DNA from: an uncultured Collinsella sp.
Lineage (GTDB): Bacteria; Actinomycetota; Coriobacteriia; Coriobacteriales; Coriobacteriaceae
Reading direction: 5' to 3'
Assembly: GCA_900757235.1 (NCBI GenBank)
Contig: CAAENB010000179.1
Location: 1 to 7,411, forward strand
Length of the DNA stretch: 7,411 bases
Part shown: in pieces, positions 1 to 5,054 of the stretch
How the letters are laid out: each line of letters opens with the position of its first letter
Numbering within the stretch: the stretch's first letter is position 1
Program-made: the position numbers and the translations under genes
Notes under the pieces: model-generated
Told to the model about the DNA's origin: nothing
Seen by the model: the letters and a program-made list of their open reading frames with translations, nothing else
Databases searched by the model: none

Positions 1-31
1 CAGTGATAGACCCTTAGGAAAGGAAACAGAT

Positions 32-298
32 ATGGCAGAGAAGACCCCGGTCGAGCAGCTTACGTACAAGCAGGCCTCGCAGGAGCTGGAGCTCATCATC
101 CGCAGCCTGGAGTCGGGCGATATGGAGCTCGAGGAGTCGCTCGAGAGCTACACCCGCGGCGTCGAGCTCCTCAAGAGCCTGCGCACCCGCCTGTCCGATG
201 CCGAGCAGAAGGTCTCGGTGCTCCTTAAGGACGTCGACGGCAACGACGTGCTTGCCGACGGCGAGGCCGCCAACACCGACGACAGTCTCTCGTTCTAA
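32..298 (+). CDS. xseB: Exodeoxyribonuclease VII small subunit
   Basis: Small subunit of exonuclease VII, which with the large subunit XseA degrades single-stranded DNA in the cytoplasm to short oligonucleotides during repair. The 88 residues match the family's usual size of about 80. The core from about residue 11 to 62 is the typical two-helix pattern: YKQASQELELIIRSLESGD, then LEESLESYTRG, then a leucine- and arginine-rich helix ending in DAEQKV. The acidic tail after residue 65 is low in conservation, as is common in XseB. The ATG at 32 follows a purine-rich AGGAAAGGAAA stretch (16-26) that serves as ribosome binding site. xseA normally lies directly upstream; the window begins too late to show it, though stop codons at 4-6 or 15-17 could be its end. 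The HIT gene follows after 48 nt. Confidence 0.93.
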   Translation: MAEKTPVEQLTYKQASQELELIIRSLESGDMELEESLESYTRGVELLKSLRTRLSDAEQKVSVLLKDVDGNDVLADGEAANTDDSLSF

Positions 299-312
299 CC
301 ATTCCGACCAAA

Positions 313-318
313 TATAAT
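313..318 (+). promoter_or_regulatory. Possible -10 box for the HIT gene
   Basis: A perfect TATAAT lies in the short AT-rich gap between xseB and the HIT gene, 28 nt before the preferred HIT start. No good -35 box is seen at 16-18 nt spacing; the best-placed hexamer (290-295, TCGTTC) is poor. It may give extra transcription of the HIT gene inside an otherwise shared operon, or be chance in AT-rich sequence. Confidence 0.35.
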
Positions 319-346
319 TACCTTGGTCTGTGAGAAAGGATCAACC

Positions 347-682
347 ATGTGTGATTGCATCTTCTGCAAAATTGCCAACCACGATATCCCCTCGACCGTC
401 GTCTACGAGGACGACCAGGTCATCGCGTTCGACGACCTTAACCCCCAGGCGCCGGTCCACACGCTCGTGATCCCCAAGAAGCACTACAGCGACATCGCCG
501 ACAACGTACCGGCCGAGACCATGGGCGCCATGGCTCACGCCATCCAGGAGGTCGCTAAGGCCAAGGGCTTGGAGGACGGTTTCCGCGTCATCTCCAACAA
601 GGGCGTTAACGCCGGTCAGACCGTCATGCACTTCCACATGCACGTCCTCGGCGGCAAAAACTTGGGCGAGGACCTCATCTGA
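347..682 (+). CDS. HIT-family (HINT-type) nucleotide-binding hydrolase
   Basis: Histidine-triad protein of 111 residues. The family binds purine nucleotides and hydrolyses AMP-linked phosphoramidates or dinucleotides in the cytoplasm; the physiological substrate cannot be read from sequence. The triad HFHMHVL is at residues 95-101; by family knowledge the middle histidine (H97) is the nucleophile. An N-terminal CxxC (C4, C7, in CIFCKI) with H46 fits the zinc site of bacterial HINT proteins. The central FDDLNPQAPVHTLVIPKKH (28-46) and the NKGVNAGQTV stretch before the triad are typical of the family. I chose ATG 347 because GAGAAAGGA (332-340) lies 6 nt upstream and the protein then begins MCDCIFCKI as relatives do. 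A TTG at 323 in the same frame would add eight unlikely residues and place the ribosome binding site inside the gene. Confidence 0.94.
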   Translation: MCDCIFCKIANHDIPSTVVYEDDQVIAFDDLNPQAPVHTLVIPKKHYSDIADNVPAETMGAMAHAIQEVAKAKGLEDGFRVISNKGVNAGQTVMHFHMHVLGGKNLGEDLI

Positions 683-722
683 GGGCCTCTGCTCCGTGCA
701 ATGAAGCGGAAGCTCGGGCACC

Positions 723-739
723 GATAACTTATATATCAA
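723..739 (+). promoter_or_regulatory. AT-rich promoter/operator element upstream of ackA1
   Basis: The sequence GATAACTTATATATCAA stands out as AT-rich in a GC-rich gap. It contains a TATATA (730-735) usable as -10 box and a GATA/TATC inverted pair (723-726, 734-737). A near copy, GATAGCTATTTATCAA, lies upstream of ackA2 (2081-2096). If TATATA is the -10, transcription would begin near 742, just before the hairpin at 743-776. No convincing -35 is seen. Confidence 0.4.
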
Positions 740-742
740 CGC

Positions 743-776
743 AATAAACCCGAGCGCGAGGGCGTTTGGGTTTATT
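743..776 (+). terminator. Strong 15-bp hairpin between HIT gene and ackA1
   Basis: AATAAACCC (743-751) pairs with GGGTTTATT (768-776), and the stem continues inward through GAGCGC/GCGTTT (752-757, 762-767, including G-U pairs) to a four-base loop at 758-761. The 3' arm is followed by ATTG, giving a U-rich but interrupted tail. It could terminate the xseB-HIT transcript in the plus direction. A hairpin with the same TAAACCCG...GGGTTTATT arms sits in the pta leader at almost the same distance from the start codon, so it may instead be a leader element of ackA1. Confidence 0.55.
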
Positions 777-829
777 ATTGAAACGTATGTAACCTGGCGG
801 CGCCACACCGCCTGTTAGTAGGGAGACAC

Positions 830-2008
830 ATGAACGTTCTGGTCGTCAACGCAGGATCTTCGACCCTTAAGTATCAGGTCATCGATACCAAGTCCCACAA
901 GGTGTCCGCAAAGGGCTCCTGCGAGCGCGTCTGCTTTACCGGCGGCACCTTCACCCACGCTGCCAACGGCTCCAAGAAGGTGACCGAGAACATCGAGTTC
1001 CCCGACCACAAGGTCGCCATCGAGGTCGTCCTGAAGGACCTTGAGGCCAACGGCGTCAAGATCGAGGGTATCGGCCACCGTATCGTTCAGGGCGGTTGGT
1101 ACTTCGGTGATTCCTCCCTCGTCGACGAGGACGTCCTCGCCAAGATCCGCGAGGTTGCTCCGCTCGCCCCGCTGCACAATAACCCCGAGGCCAACGTTAT
1201 CGAGTACTGCCTGGAGCAGTATCCCGACCTGCCCAACGTCACGGTCTATGACACCGCTTTCCACTTCAACATGCCCGAGGTCGCCAAGACTTACGCTCTG
1301 CCCAAGGATGTTTGCGACAAGCTGCACATTCGTAAGTACGGCGCCCACGGCACCAGCTACCGCTACATCTCCAAGAAGGTCGCCGAGATGACCAACGGCG
1401 GGGCCCGCAAGGTCGTCGTGTGCCACATCGGTTCCGGTGCCTCCCTGTGCGCCATCGAGGACGGCAAGTGCATGGACACCACCATGGGTCTCACCCCGCT
1501 TGACGGCGTCATGATGGGCACCCGCTGTGGCTCCATCGACCCGGCTACCGTGTGCTACCTGCAGCGCGAGGGCGGCTACACCTTCGACGAGGTTGACGAG
1601 ATGATGAACAAGAAGTCCGGCCTTTTGGCTGTGACCGGTGGCAAGACCAACGACTGCCGCAATGTCGAGGAGCTCGCTGCCGCTGGCGACCCCGAGGCTC
1701 AGCTCGCCTTCGATATGTTCGTCTACAAGATTGCCGCCAAGGCTGCCGAGATGGCCACTTCTATGTGCGGTATGGACACCCTGGTCTTTACCGCCGGCAT
1801 CGGCGAGCACGCTCCGGCCGTCCGCGCCGGCGTTGCCGACCGCCTGGCCTTTATGGGCGTCAAGATGGATCATGCCCGCAACGCCCTGCGTGGTGACGGC
1901 GCTTGGTGCCTGTCTGCCAAGGATTCCAAGGTCAAGATTTTCGTCATCCCCACGGACGAGGAGTTCATGATCGCTTCCGACGTCGAGCGCATCGTCAACG
2001 GCAAGTAA
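830..2008 (+). CDS. ackA: Acetate kinase, first (divergent) copy
   Basis: Acetate/propionate-kinase-type enzyme of the ASKHA fold: acetyl phosphate + ADP to acetate + ATP in the cytoplasm, the ATP-yielding step of acetate fermentation. The length (392 residues) is close to the family norm near 400. The phosphate-1 motif NAGSSTLK is at 7-14, GHRIVQGG at 82-89 (R84 equivalent to the substrate-binding arginine), the catalytic-region D141, and H173 in GAHGTSYRY. The stabilising arginine is R232 in MGTRCGSIDP; TAGIGE and IPTDEEFMIA (373-382) close the second domain. Departures from the usual motifs: Q87 for the family His, A172 for the usual Phe before H173, and GSIDP for GDIDP, all shared with ackA2. 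Y177 for His and S202 in HIGSGAS for the usual HLGNGAS Asn are found only in this copy. AGGGAG (820-825) precedes the ATG. Substrate or phosphoryl donor could therefore differ from plain acetate/ATP; this is inference. Confidence 0.95.
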   Translation: MNVLVVNAGSSTLKYQVIDTKSHKVSAKGSCERVCFTGGTFTHAANGSKKVTENIEFPDHKVAIEVVLKDLEANGVKIEGIGHRIVQGGWYFGDSSLVDEDVLAKIREVAPLAPLHNNPEANVIEYCLEQYPDLPNVTVYDTAFHFNMPEVAKTYALPKDVCDKLHIRKYGAHGTSYRYISKKVAEMTNGGARKVVVCHIGSGASLCAIEDGKCMDTTMGLTPLDGVMMGTRCGSIDPATVCYLQREGGYTFDEVDEMMNKKSGLLAVTGGKTNDCRNVEELAAAGDPEAQLAFDMFVYKIAAKAAEMATSMCGMDTLVFTAGIGEHAPAVRAGVADRLAFMGVKMDHARNALRGDGAWCLSAKDSKVKIFVIPTDEEFMIASDVERIVNGK

Positions 2009-2019
2009 TTTCAAGAGGG

Positions 2020-2058
2020 GAGGGGCTGGACGACCGAGCGCCGTTCAGCCCCTCTTTT
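2020..2058 (+). terminator. Rho-independent terminator after ackA1
   Basis: GAGGGGCTGGACG (2020-2032) pairs with 2042-2054 in a 13-bp stem (one G-U pair), loop 2033-2041, followed by TTTT (2055-2058). It begins 11 nt after the ackA1 stop codon. It should largely separate ackA1 transcription from ackA2. Confidence 0.88.
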
Positions 2059-2065
2059 GTACTCG

Positions 2066-2119
2066 TTGGGCGATATGCCTGATAGCTATTTATCAAGTTG
2101 TGATAACTTCTTATTAACA
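2066..2119 (+). promoter_or_regulatory. Putative ackA2 promoter region with repeated GATA-type half-sites
   Basis: An AT-rich island between the ackA1 terminator and ackA2. Half-sites are TGATA (2080-2084), TATCA (2091-2095) and TGATA (2101-2105), spaced 10-11 nt, about one helical turn. TTATCA/TGATAA (2090-2095, 2101-2106) is a perfect 6-bp inverted repeat with a 5-nt spacer. A weak sigma-70-like pair could be TTGGGC (2066-2071) and TTTATC (2089-2094) at 17 nt spacing. The element GATAGCTATTTATCAA (2081-2096) resembles the one upstream of ackA1. TTGTGATAA...TTATTAACA (2098-2119) is faintly like a Rex redox operator, but too imperfect to call. Confidence 0.4.
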
Positions 2120-2172
2120 TGCGGCCGCCTTAAGGGGTCTGCGCCGACCGTATCGCACTGCAAAGGAGTCTC

Positions 2173-3351
2173 ATGAACGTACTTGTTGTCAACGCCGGTA
2201 GCTCAAGCCTTAAATATCAGCTTTTGGATACCGATACCCGCGAGGTTTTCGCCAAGGGCAACTGCGAACGTATCGGTTCGGACATGGGCATCTTTGGCCA
2301 CTCCGAGAACGGTGGTGCCAAGCAGACCGAGGAGATTCCTTTTCCCGATCATCGCTGCGCCATTGCGCGCGTGCTCGAGGAGCTCGAGAAGACCGACTTT
2401 ACGATCGATGGCATTGGCCATCGCATTGTTCAAGGCGGTTGGCACTTTAAGGATTCCGCGGTCGTCGACGACGAGGTCATGGCCAAGATTCTCGAGGTGG
2501 CCCCGCTCGCCCCGCTGCACAACTACGGCGAGGCCGCGGCGATTGAGTATTGCCGCGAGAAGTATCCGGAGCTGCCCAACGTGGCCGTCTTCGATACCTC
2601 GTTCCACATGACCATGCCCGAGGTCGCCTACACCTACGCGCTGCCCAAGGACGTGTGCGACAAGTACCACGTGCGCAAGTACGGTGCCCACGGCACGAGC
2701 CACCGCTATGAGTGGATGATGGCCAAGGAGATCCTGGGCTCGCGCTGCCACCGCCTGCTCTCGTGCCATTTGGGCAACGGCGCCTCGCTTGCCGCCATCG
2801 AGGACGGTGTATGCCGCGATACCACGATGGGCCTCACGCCGCTCGACGGCCTGATGATGGGCACCCGTTGTGGTTCCATTGACCCGGCTACCGTGTGCTA
2901 CCTGCAGCGCGAGGGCGGCTACAGCTACCAGGAAGTCGATGACATGATGAACAAGCAGTCTGGTCTGCTTGCCATCTCGGGCATCTCCAACGACGCCCGT
3001 GACATCCGTACGCGCGCCTCCGAGGGCGACGAGCGCTGCCTGCTCGCCTTCGATATGTTCGCCTACAAGGCCATGCAGCAGGCCGGCTCCATGATCGCTT
3101 CCATGGCGGGCGTGGACACCATTACCTTTACCGCCGGCATTGGCGAGAACGACTGGTCGATCCGCAAGGCCTTCTGCGACTGCTTTGAGTGGCTGGGCGT
3201 GCGCATCGACAACAACAAGAACCGCGAGGCCGTGGGTAACGGCCCGCAGGTCATCAGCGCCGCCGGTTCCGCCGTCACGGTCATGGTCATCCCCACCGAC
3301 GAGGAATACATGATCGCCCACGACGTCGAGCGTCTGACCAAGAACAACTAA
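2173..3351 (+). CDS. ackA: Acetate kinase, second (more canonical) copy
   Basis: Second full-length acetate kinase, 392 residues, same reaction as the first copy. NAGSSSLK (7-14), GHRIVQGG (82-89), FDTSFH (D141), H173 in GAHGTSHRY, HLGNGAS (199-205), MGTRCGSIDP (R232), TAGIGEN and IPTDEEYMIA are all present. Unlike its neighbour it keeps the usual His177 and Asn202, so it is the better candidate for the ordinary housekeeping kinase. It shares with the first copy Q87 for the family His, A172 for Phe and GSIDP for GDIDP, so these are features of this lineage. Hand alignment gives about 235 identical positions of 393 (about 60%), with one small gap each way: an old duplication or an acquired homologue, not a recent copy. 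AAAGGAG (2162-2168) lies 4 nt before the ATG. It is convergent with pta, whose product makes its acetyl-phosphate substrate. Confidence 0.96.
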   Translation: MNVLVVNAGSSSLKYQLLDTDTREVFAKGNCERIGSDMGIFGHSENGGAKQTEEIPFPDHRCAIARVLEELEKTDFTIDGIGHRIVQGGWHFKDSAVVDDEVMAKILEVAPLAPLHNYGEAAAIEYCREKYPELPNVAVFDTSFHMTMPEVAYTYALPKDVCDKYHVRKYGAHGTSHRYEWMMAKEILGSRCHRLLSCHLGNGASLAAIEDGVCRDTTMGLTPLDGLMMGTRCGSIDPATVCYLQREGGYSYQEVDDMMNKQSGLLAISGISNDARDIRTRASEGDERCLLAFDMFAYKAMQQAGSMIASMAGVDTITFTAGIGENDWSIRKAFCDCFEWLGVRIDNNKNREAVGNGPQVISAAGSAVTVMVIPTDEEYMIAHDVERLTKNN

Positions 3352-3373
3352 CGCGCGCATTTGCAAGTAAGCG

Positions 3374-3409
3374 AAAGGCCTCCAGAGCAACGACTCAGGA
3401 GGCCTTTTT
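3374..3409 (+). terminator. Rho-independent terminator after ackA2
   Basis: AAAGGCCTCC (3374-3383) pairs perfectly with GGAGGCCTTT (3398-3407), and the T run covers 3405-3409. An inner GAG/CTC (3385-3387, 3394-3396) can extend the stem across one A-A mismatch. It lies 22 nt past the ackA2 stop. Confidence 0.93.
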
Positions 3410-3424
3410 GCTAGCAGGCGGACG

Positions 3425-3598
3425 GCGGAAACCCTATCCCATTTCGAGCGCAAATTCTGGGACACGCTTTCCGGTTGAGGCACGTTGCGGAAAGTGCGAC
3501 CCACAATAAAGCAAAATTCCGTCCCGCAGTTTCCCAAACAGGCCCCAAGGGGAAACTGCATCCCAAAATTCGCCTTCAAACTGGGATACGCTTTCCGC
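3425..3598. repeat. Three diverged ~50-bp palindromic units at 62-nt period
   Basis: Units begin at 3425, 3487 and 3549. Each has a left arm of type GCGGAAANNNNNNCCCA, a 16-nt AT-richer centre, and a right arm ending in TTTCC. In units 1 and 3 the right arm is nearly the same: TGGGACACGCTTTCCGG (3458-3474) and TGGGATACGCTTTCCGC (3582-3598). Their two arms pair at about 13 of 17 positions. Unit 2 (3487-3536) keeps its left arm and the TTTCC, but its right arm has changed. That right arm now pairs perfectly over 10 bp with the left arm of unit 3 (GCAGTTTCCC 3526-3535 with 3550-3559). The period of 62 is not a multiple of three, so this is not a protein repeat. Units are separated by about 12 nt. 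This could be a dispersed palindromic intergenic element; the identity is not recognised. Confidence 0.6.
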
Positions 3599-3758
3599 TT
3601 GAACAGCCGCCGATCGGCAGCACGTCTCGCAGATCCAAAGTGGCCATATCCGCAACGCCTTCGCTCCCAACAATTGCACCCATCCATTCAGATCCTCAGC
3701 CCCAGCTCGTAGCCAAGCCGCCGTCCACTCCAGATGCCCTGAATTCTTCGTAGCAGTA
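3599..3758. other. Gene-free spacer between repeat units and long hairpin
   Basis: No credible gene is visible here. Short open frames exist on both strands across the gap from 3410 to 3758, but they have no family resemblance, their best starts are poorly supported, and they cut across the repeat units. No promoter, tRNA or other RNA gene was recognised. Confidence 0.5.
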
Positions 3759-3889
3759 GAAGGCCGTACGGGCTGACCCCTGAAAACATTCCGCAGACCA
3801 GAAACGCCCCCGTTCGTAGCTCCGAAGGAGCAGAACGGGGGCGTTTCATTGGTCGAGGACGTTTTCAGGGGTCAGCCCGTACGGCCTTC
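3759..3889. repeat. 131-nt nested inverted repeat with perfect 29-bp arms
   Basis: The outer arms 3759-3787 and 3861-3889 are perfect 29-bp reverse complements (starting GAAGGCCGTACGGG). Inside lie GACCA/TGGTC (3796-3800, 3850-3854), then the perfect 14-bp stem 3802-3815 / 3833-3846, then GCTCC-GAA-GGAGC (3819-3831). Together they fold into one long interrupted hairpin. No obvious target-site duplication flanks it (CAGTA on the left, GGGCG on the right). It ends 15 nt from the pta stop codon. It may be only an unusually long bidirectional terminator, or a miniature inverted-repeat element that has been recruited as terminator. Confidence 0.8.
3802..3846. terminator. Bidirectional terminator core for pta and ackA2
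   Basis: AAACGCCCCCGTTC (3802-3815) pairs perfectly with GAACGGGGGCGTTT (3833-3846). With A and T at the ends of opposite arms, it has the form of a terminator usable from either strand. For pta (minus strand) it lies about 60 nt after the stop codon. The T run is short (TTT), so the GC-rich stem must do most of the work. Confidence 0.65.
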
Positions 3890-3904
3890 GGGCGAGTGCG
3901 TACG

Positions 3905-4885
3905 CTACTCAGCCATCTGAGCCTGGACGGCGGTGATGGCCACGACACCCACGATGTCGTCGGCAGAGCAGCCGCGCGAAAGGTCGTTAACCGGCTTGGC
4001 GATGCCCTGCAGGATGGGGCCGTAAGCGTCGGCGCCAGCGAAGCGCTGAACCAGCTTGTAGCCGATGTTGCCGGCCTCGAGGTCGGGGAACACGAGCACG
4101 TTGGCCTTGCCGGCGACAGAGGAGCCGGGAGCCTTGAGCTGGGCGACGGTGGGGACGATAGCGGCATCGAGCTGCAGGTCGCCGTCAATGGCGAGCTCGG
4201 GAGCCTTCTCCTTGCAGAACTTCACGGCCTCTTGGACCTTCTTGGCGACCTCGCCGCCAGCGGAGCCCATGGTGGAGTAGGAGAGCATGGCCACGTGCGG
4301 CTCAACATTGCCCATGAAGGTGGACCAGGAGTGAGCGGAGGCGATGGCGATCTCGGAGAGTTCGTCGGAGGACGGGTTGATGTTGAGGCCGCAGTCGGCG
4401 AAGATCAGCGTGCCGTCGGTGCCGAACTGCGGGGTATCGGTGCACATCACGAAGAAGGCCGAGACCAGCTTGGTGCCCGGGGCGGTCTTGAGGATCTGAA
4501 GCGCAGGGCGCAGGGTGTCGGCGGTGGAGTGGCAGGCGCCGGAGACCAGGCCGTCGGCGTCGCCCATCTTGACCATCATGGTGCCAAAGTAGGTGGCGTC
4601 CATTACCTGGGCGCGAGCCTGCTCGATGGTAACGCCCTTCTTGGCGCGGAGCTCGGCAAACTTCTGCGCGTACTCCTCGTGCTTCTCGGCATTGCGCGGG
4701 TCGACGACGGTAGCGCCGGGAACGTTGATCTCGTCGGGGTTGCCCAGGATGACGATCTTTGCCAGGCCCTCCTCGATGATTTTGGTGGCCGCGACGATAG
4801 TGCGCGGATCTTCGCCCTCGGGCAGGACGATCGTCTTAAGGTCGGCCTTAGCGGCAGACTTCATACGGTTTAGGAAATCGCTCAT
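3905..4885 (-). CDS. pta: Phosphate acetyltransferase
   Basis: Converts acetyl-CoA + phosphate to acetyl phosphate + CoA in the cytoplasm, supplying acetate kinase. The 326 residues correspond to the short Pta form, without the N-terminal regulatory domains of the long enterobacterial type. Motifs in order: LPEGEDPR (21-28), DGLVSGACHSTADTLRPAL (111-129), SYSTMGSAGG (202-211), DGDLQLDAA (234-242), FPDLEAGNIGYKLVQR (266-281) and PVNDLSRGCSADDIV (298-312). In the last, S303-R304 and the following Asp correspond to the known catalytic Ser-Arg and Asp of Methanosarcina Pta. AAGGAG sits 4 nt before the ATG on the minus strand (4890-4895). The gene is not in an operon with ackA, as it is in many bacteria, but convergent with the ackA pair and divergent from glf. 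Its leader probably starts near 5006 and carries the hairpin at 4938-4960. Confidence 0.97.
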   Translation of the reverse strand: MSDFLNRMKSAAKADLKTIVLPEGEDPRTIVAATKIIEEGLAKIVILGNPDEINVPGATVVDPRNAEKHEEYAQKFAELRAKKGVTIEQARAQVMDATYFGTMMVKMGDADGLVSGACHSTADTLRPALQILKTAPGTKLVSAFFVMCTDTPQFGTDGTLIFADCGLNINPSSDELSEIAIASAHSWSTFMGNVEPHVAMLSYSTMGSAGGEVAKKVQEAVKFCKEKAPELAIDGDLQLDAAIVPTVAQLKAPGSSVAGKANVLVFPDLEAGNIGYKLVQRFAGADAYGPILQGIAKPVNDLSRGCSADDIVGVVAITAVQAQMAE

Positions 4886-4937
4886 GTTACTCCTTACAAG
4901 CGTTTTGCTAAGCTCCAGGCGCCCGGCTGTTCACGAA

Positions 4938-4960
4938 TAAACCCGCTGCTAGCGGGTTTA
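4938..4960 (-). promoter_or_regulatory. Perfect 10-bp hairpin in the pta leader
   Basis: TAAACCCGCT (4938-4947) and AGCGGGTTTA (4951-4960) are perfect reverse complements around a 3-nt loop. Read toward pta, the 3' arm ends GGGTTTATT, 50 nt before the ATG. The ackA1 hairpin ends with the same nine bases, 53 nt before its ATG. No gene ends on either strand here, so a plain end-of-gene terminator is unlikely. A leader attenuator or a binding site fits better. Confidence 0.55.
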
Positions 4961-5012
4961 CCTTTCAAATTTGTACGCCGCGGTGCTTGAGCTTTCCTTG
5001 TGTGGCAAGCTC

Positions 5013-5018
5013 ATTATA
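5013..5018 (-). promoter_or_regulatory. Candidate -10 box of pta
   Basis: Read on the minus strand this is a perfect TATAAT, giving a start near 5006 and a leader of about 120 nt. The -35 region at 17 nt spacing would cover 5036-5041 (GCGATT), a weak match. That position overlaps the glf -10 box. Confidence 0.5.
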
Positions 5019-5032
5019 GGACGCATTAGCGC

Positions 5033-5038
5033 TATAAT
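5033..5038 (+). promoter_or_regulatory. Candidate -10 box of glf
   Basis: A perfect TATAAT, giving a start near 5045 and a leader of about 72 nt for glf. At 17 nt spacing the -35 would fall at 5010-5015 (CTCATT), a poor match that overlaps the pta -10 box. A TAGCGCTA palindrome (5027-5034) lies between the two. Confidence 0.5.
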
Positions 5039-5054
5039 CGCTCTGATAAATATG

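Noticed and set aside
796..812. GGCGG/CCGCC 5-bp stem just before the ackA1 ribosome binding site.
   Set aside because: Very short stems of this kind are common in GC-rich DNA; alone it is not evidence for a riboswitch or translational control.
815..2014. A 399-codon open frame on the minus strand covering ackA1.
   Set aside because: Shadow of ackA1; rich in Gly, Val, Asp, Leu and His as mirror frames of GC-rich genes are, with no family resemblance.
2098..2119. TTGTGATAA...TTATTAACA as a Rex redox operator.
   Set aside because: The left half begins TTGTGA, but the two halves match at only about six of nine positions, too weak to call without a genome-wide motif comparison.
830..3351. Tandem ackA as an assembly duplication artefact.
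   Set aside because: The two genes differ throughout (about 60% protein identity) and have different leaders and terminators, so they are real separate genes.
2203..3687. A 494-codon open frame on the minus strand, starting after a GAGG-like site.
   Set aside because: It is antisense to ackA2 for most of its length, crosses the ackA2 terminator and the repeat units, and its product is low-complexity with no recognisable domain. Long open shadows are expected opposite GC-rich genes.
3434..3753. Short open frames on both strands in the gap (81 codons minus, 92 and 75 codons plus).
   Set aside because: They overlap one another and the 62-nt repeat, lack convincing starts, and match no family I know.
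3896..4873. A 325-codon open frame on the plus strand opposite pta.
   Set aside because: Pta is unmistakable on the other strand with all its motifs; this frame has the repetitive Gly/Val/Asp-rich look of a shadow.
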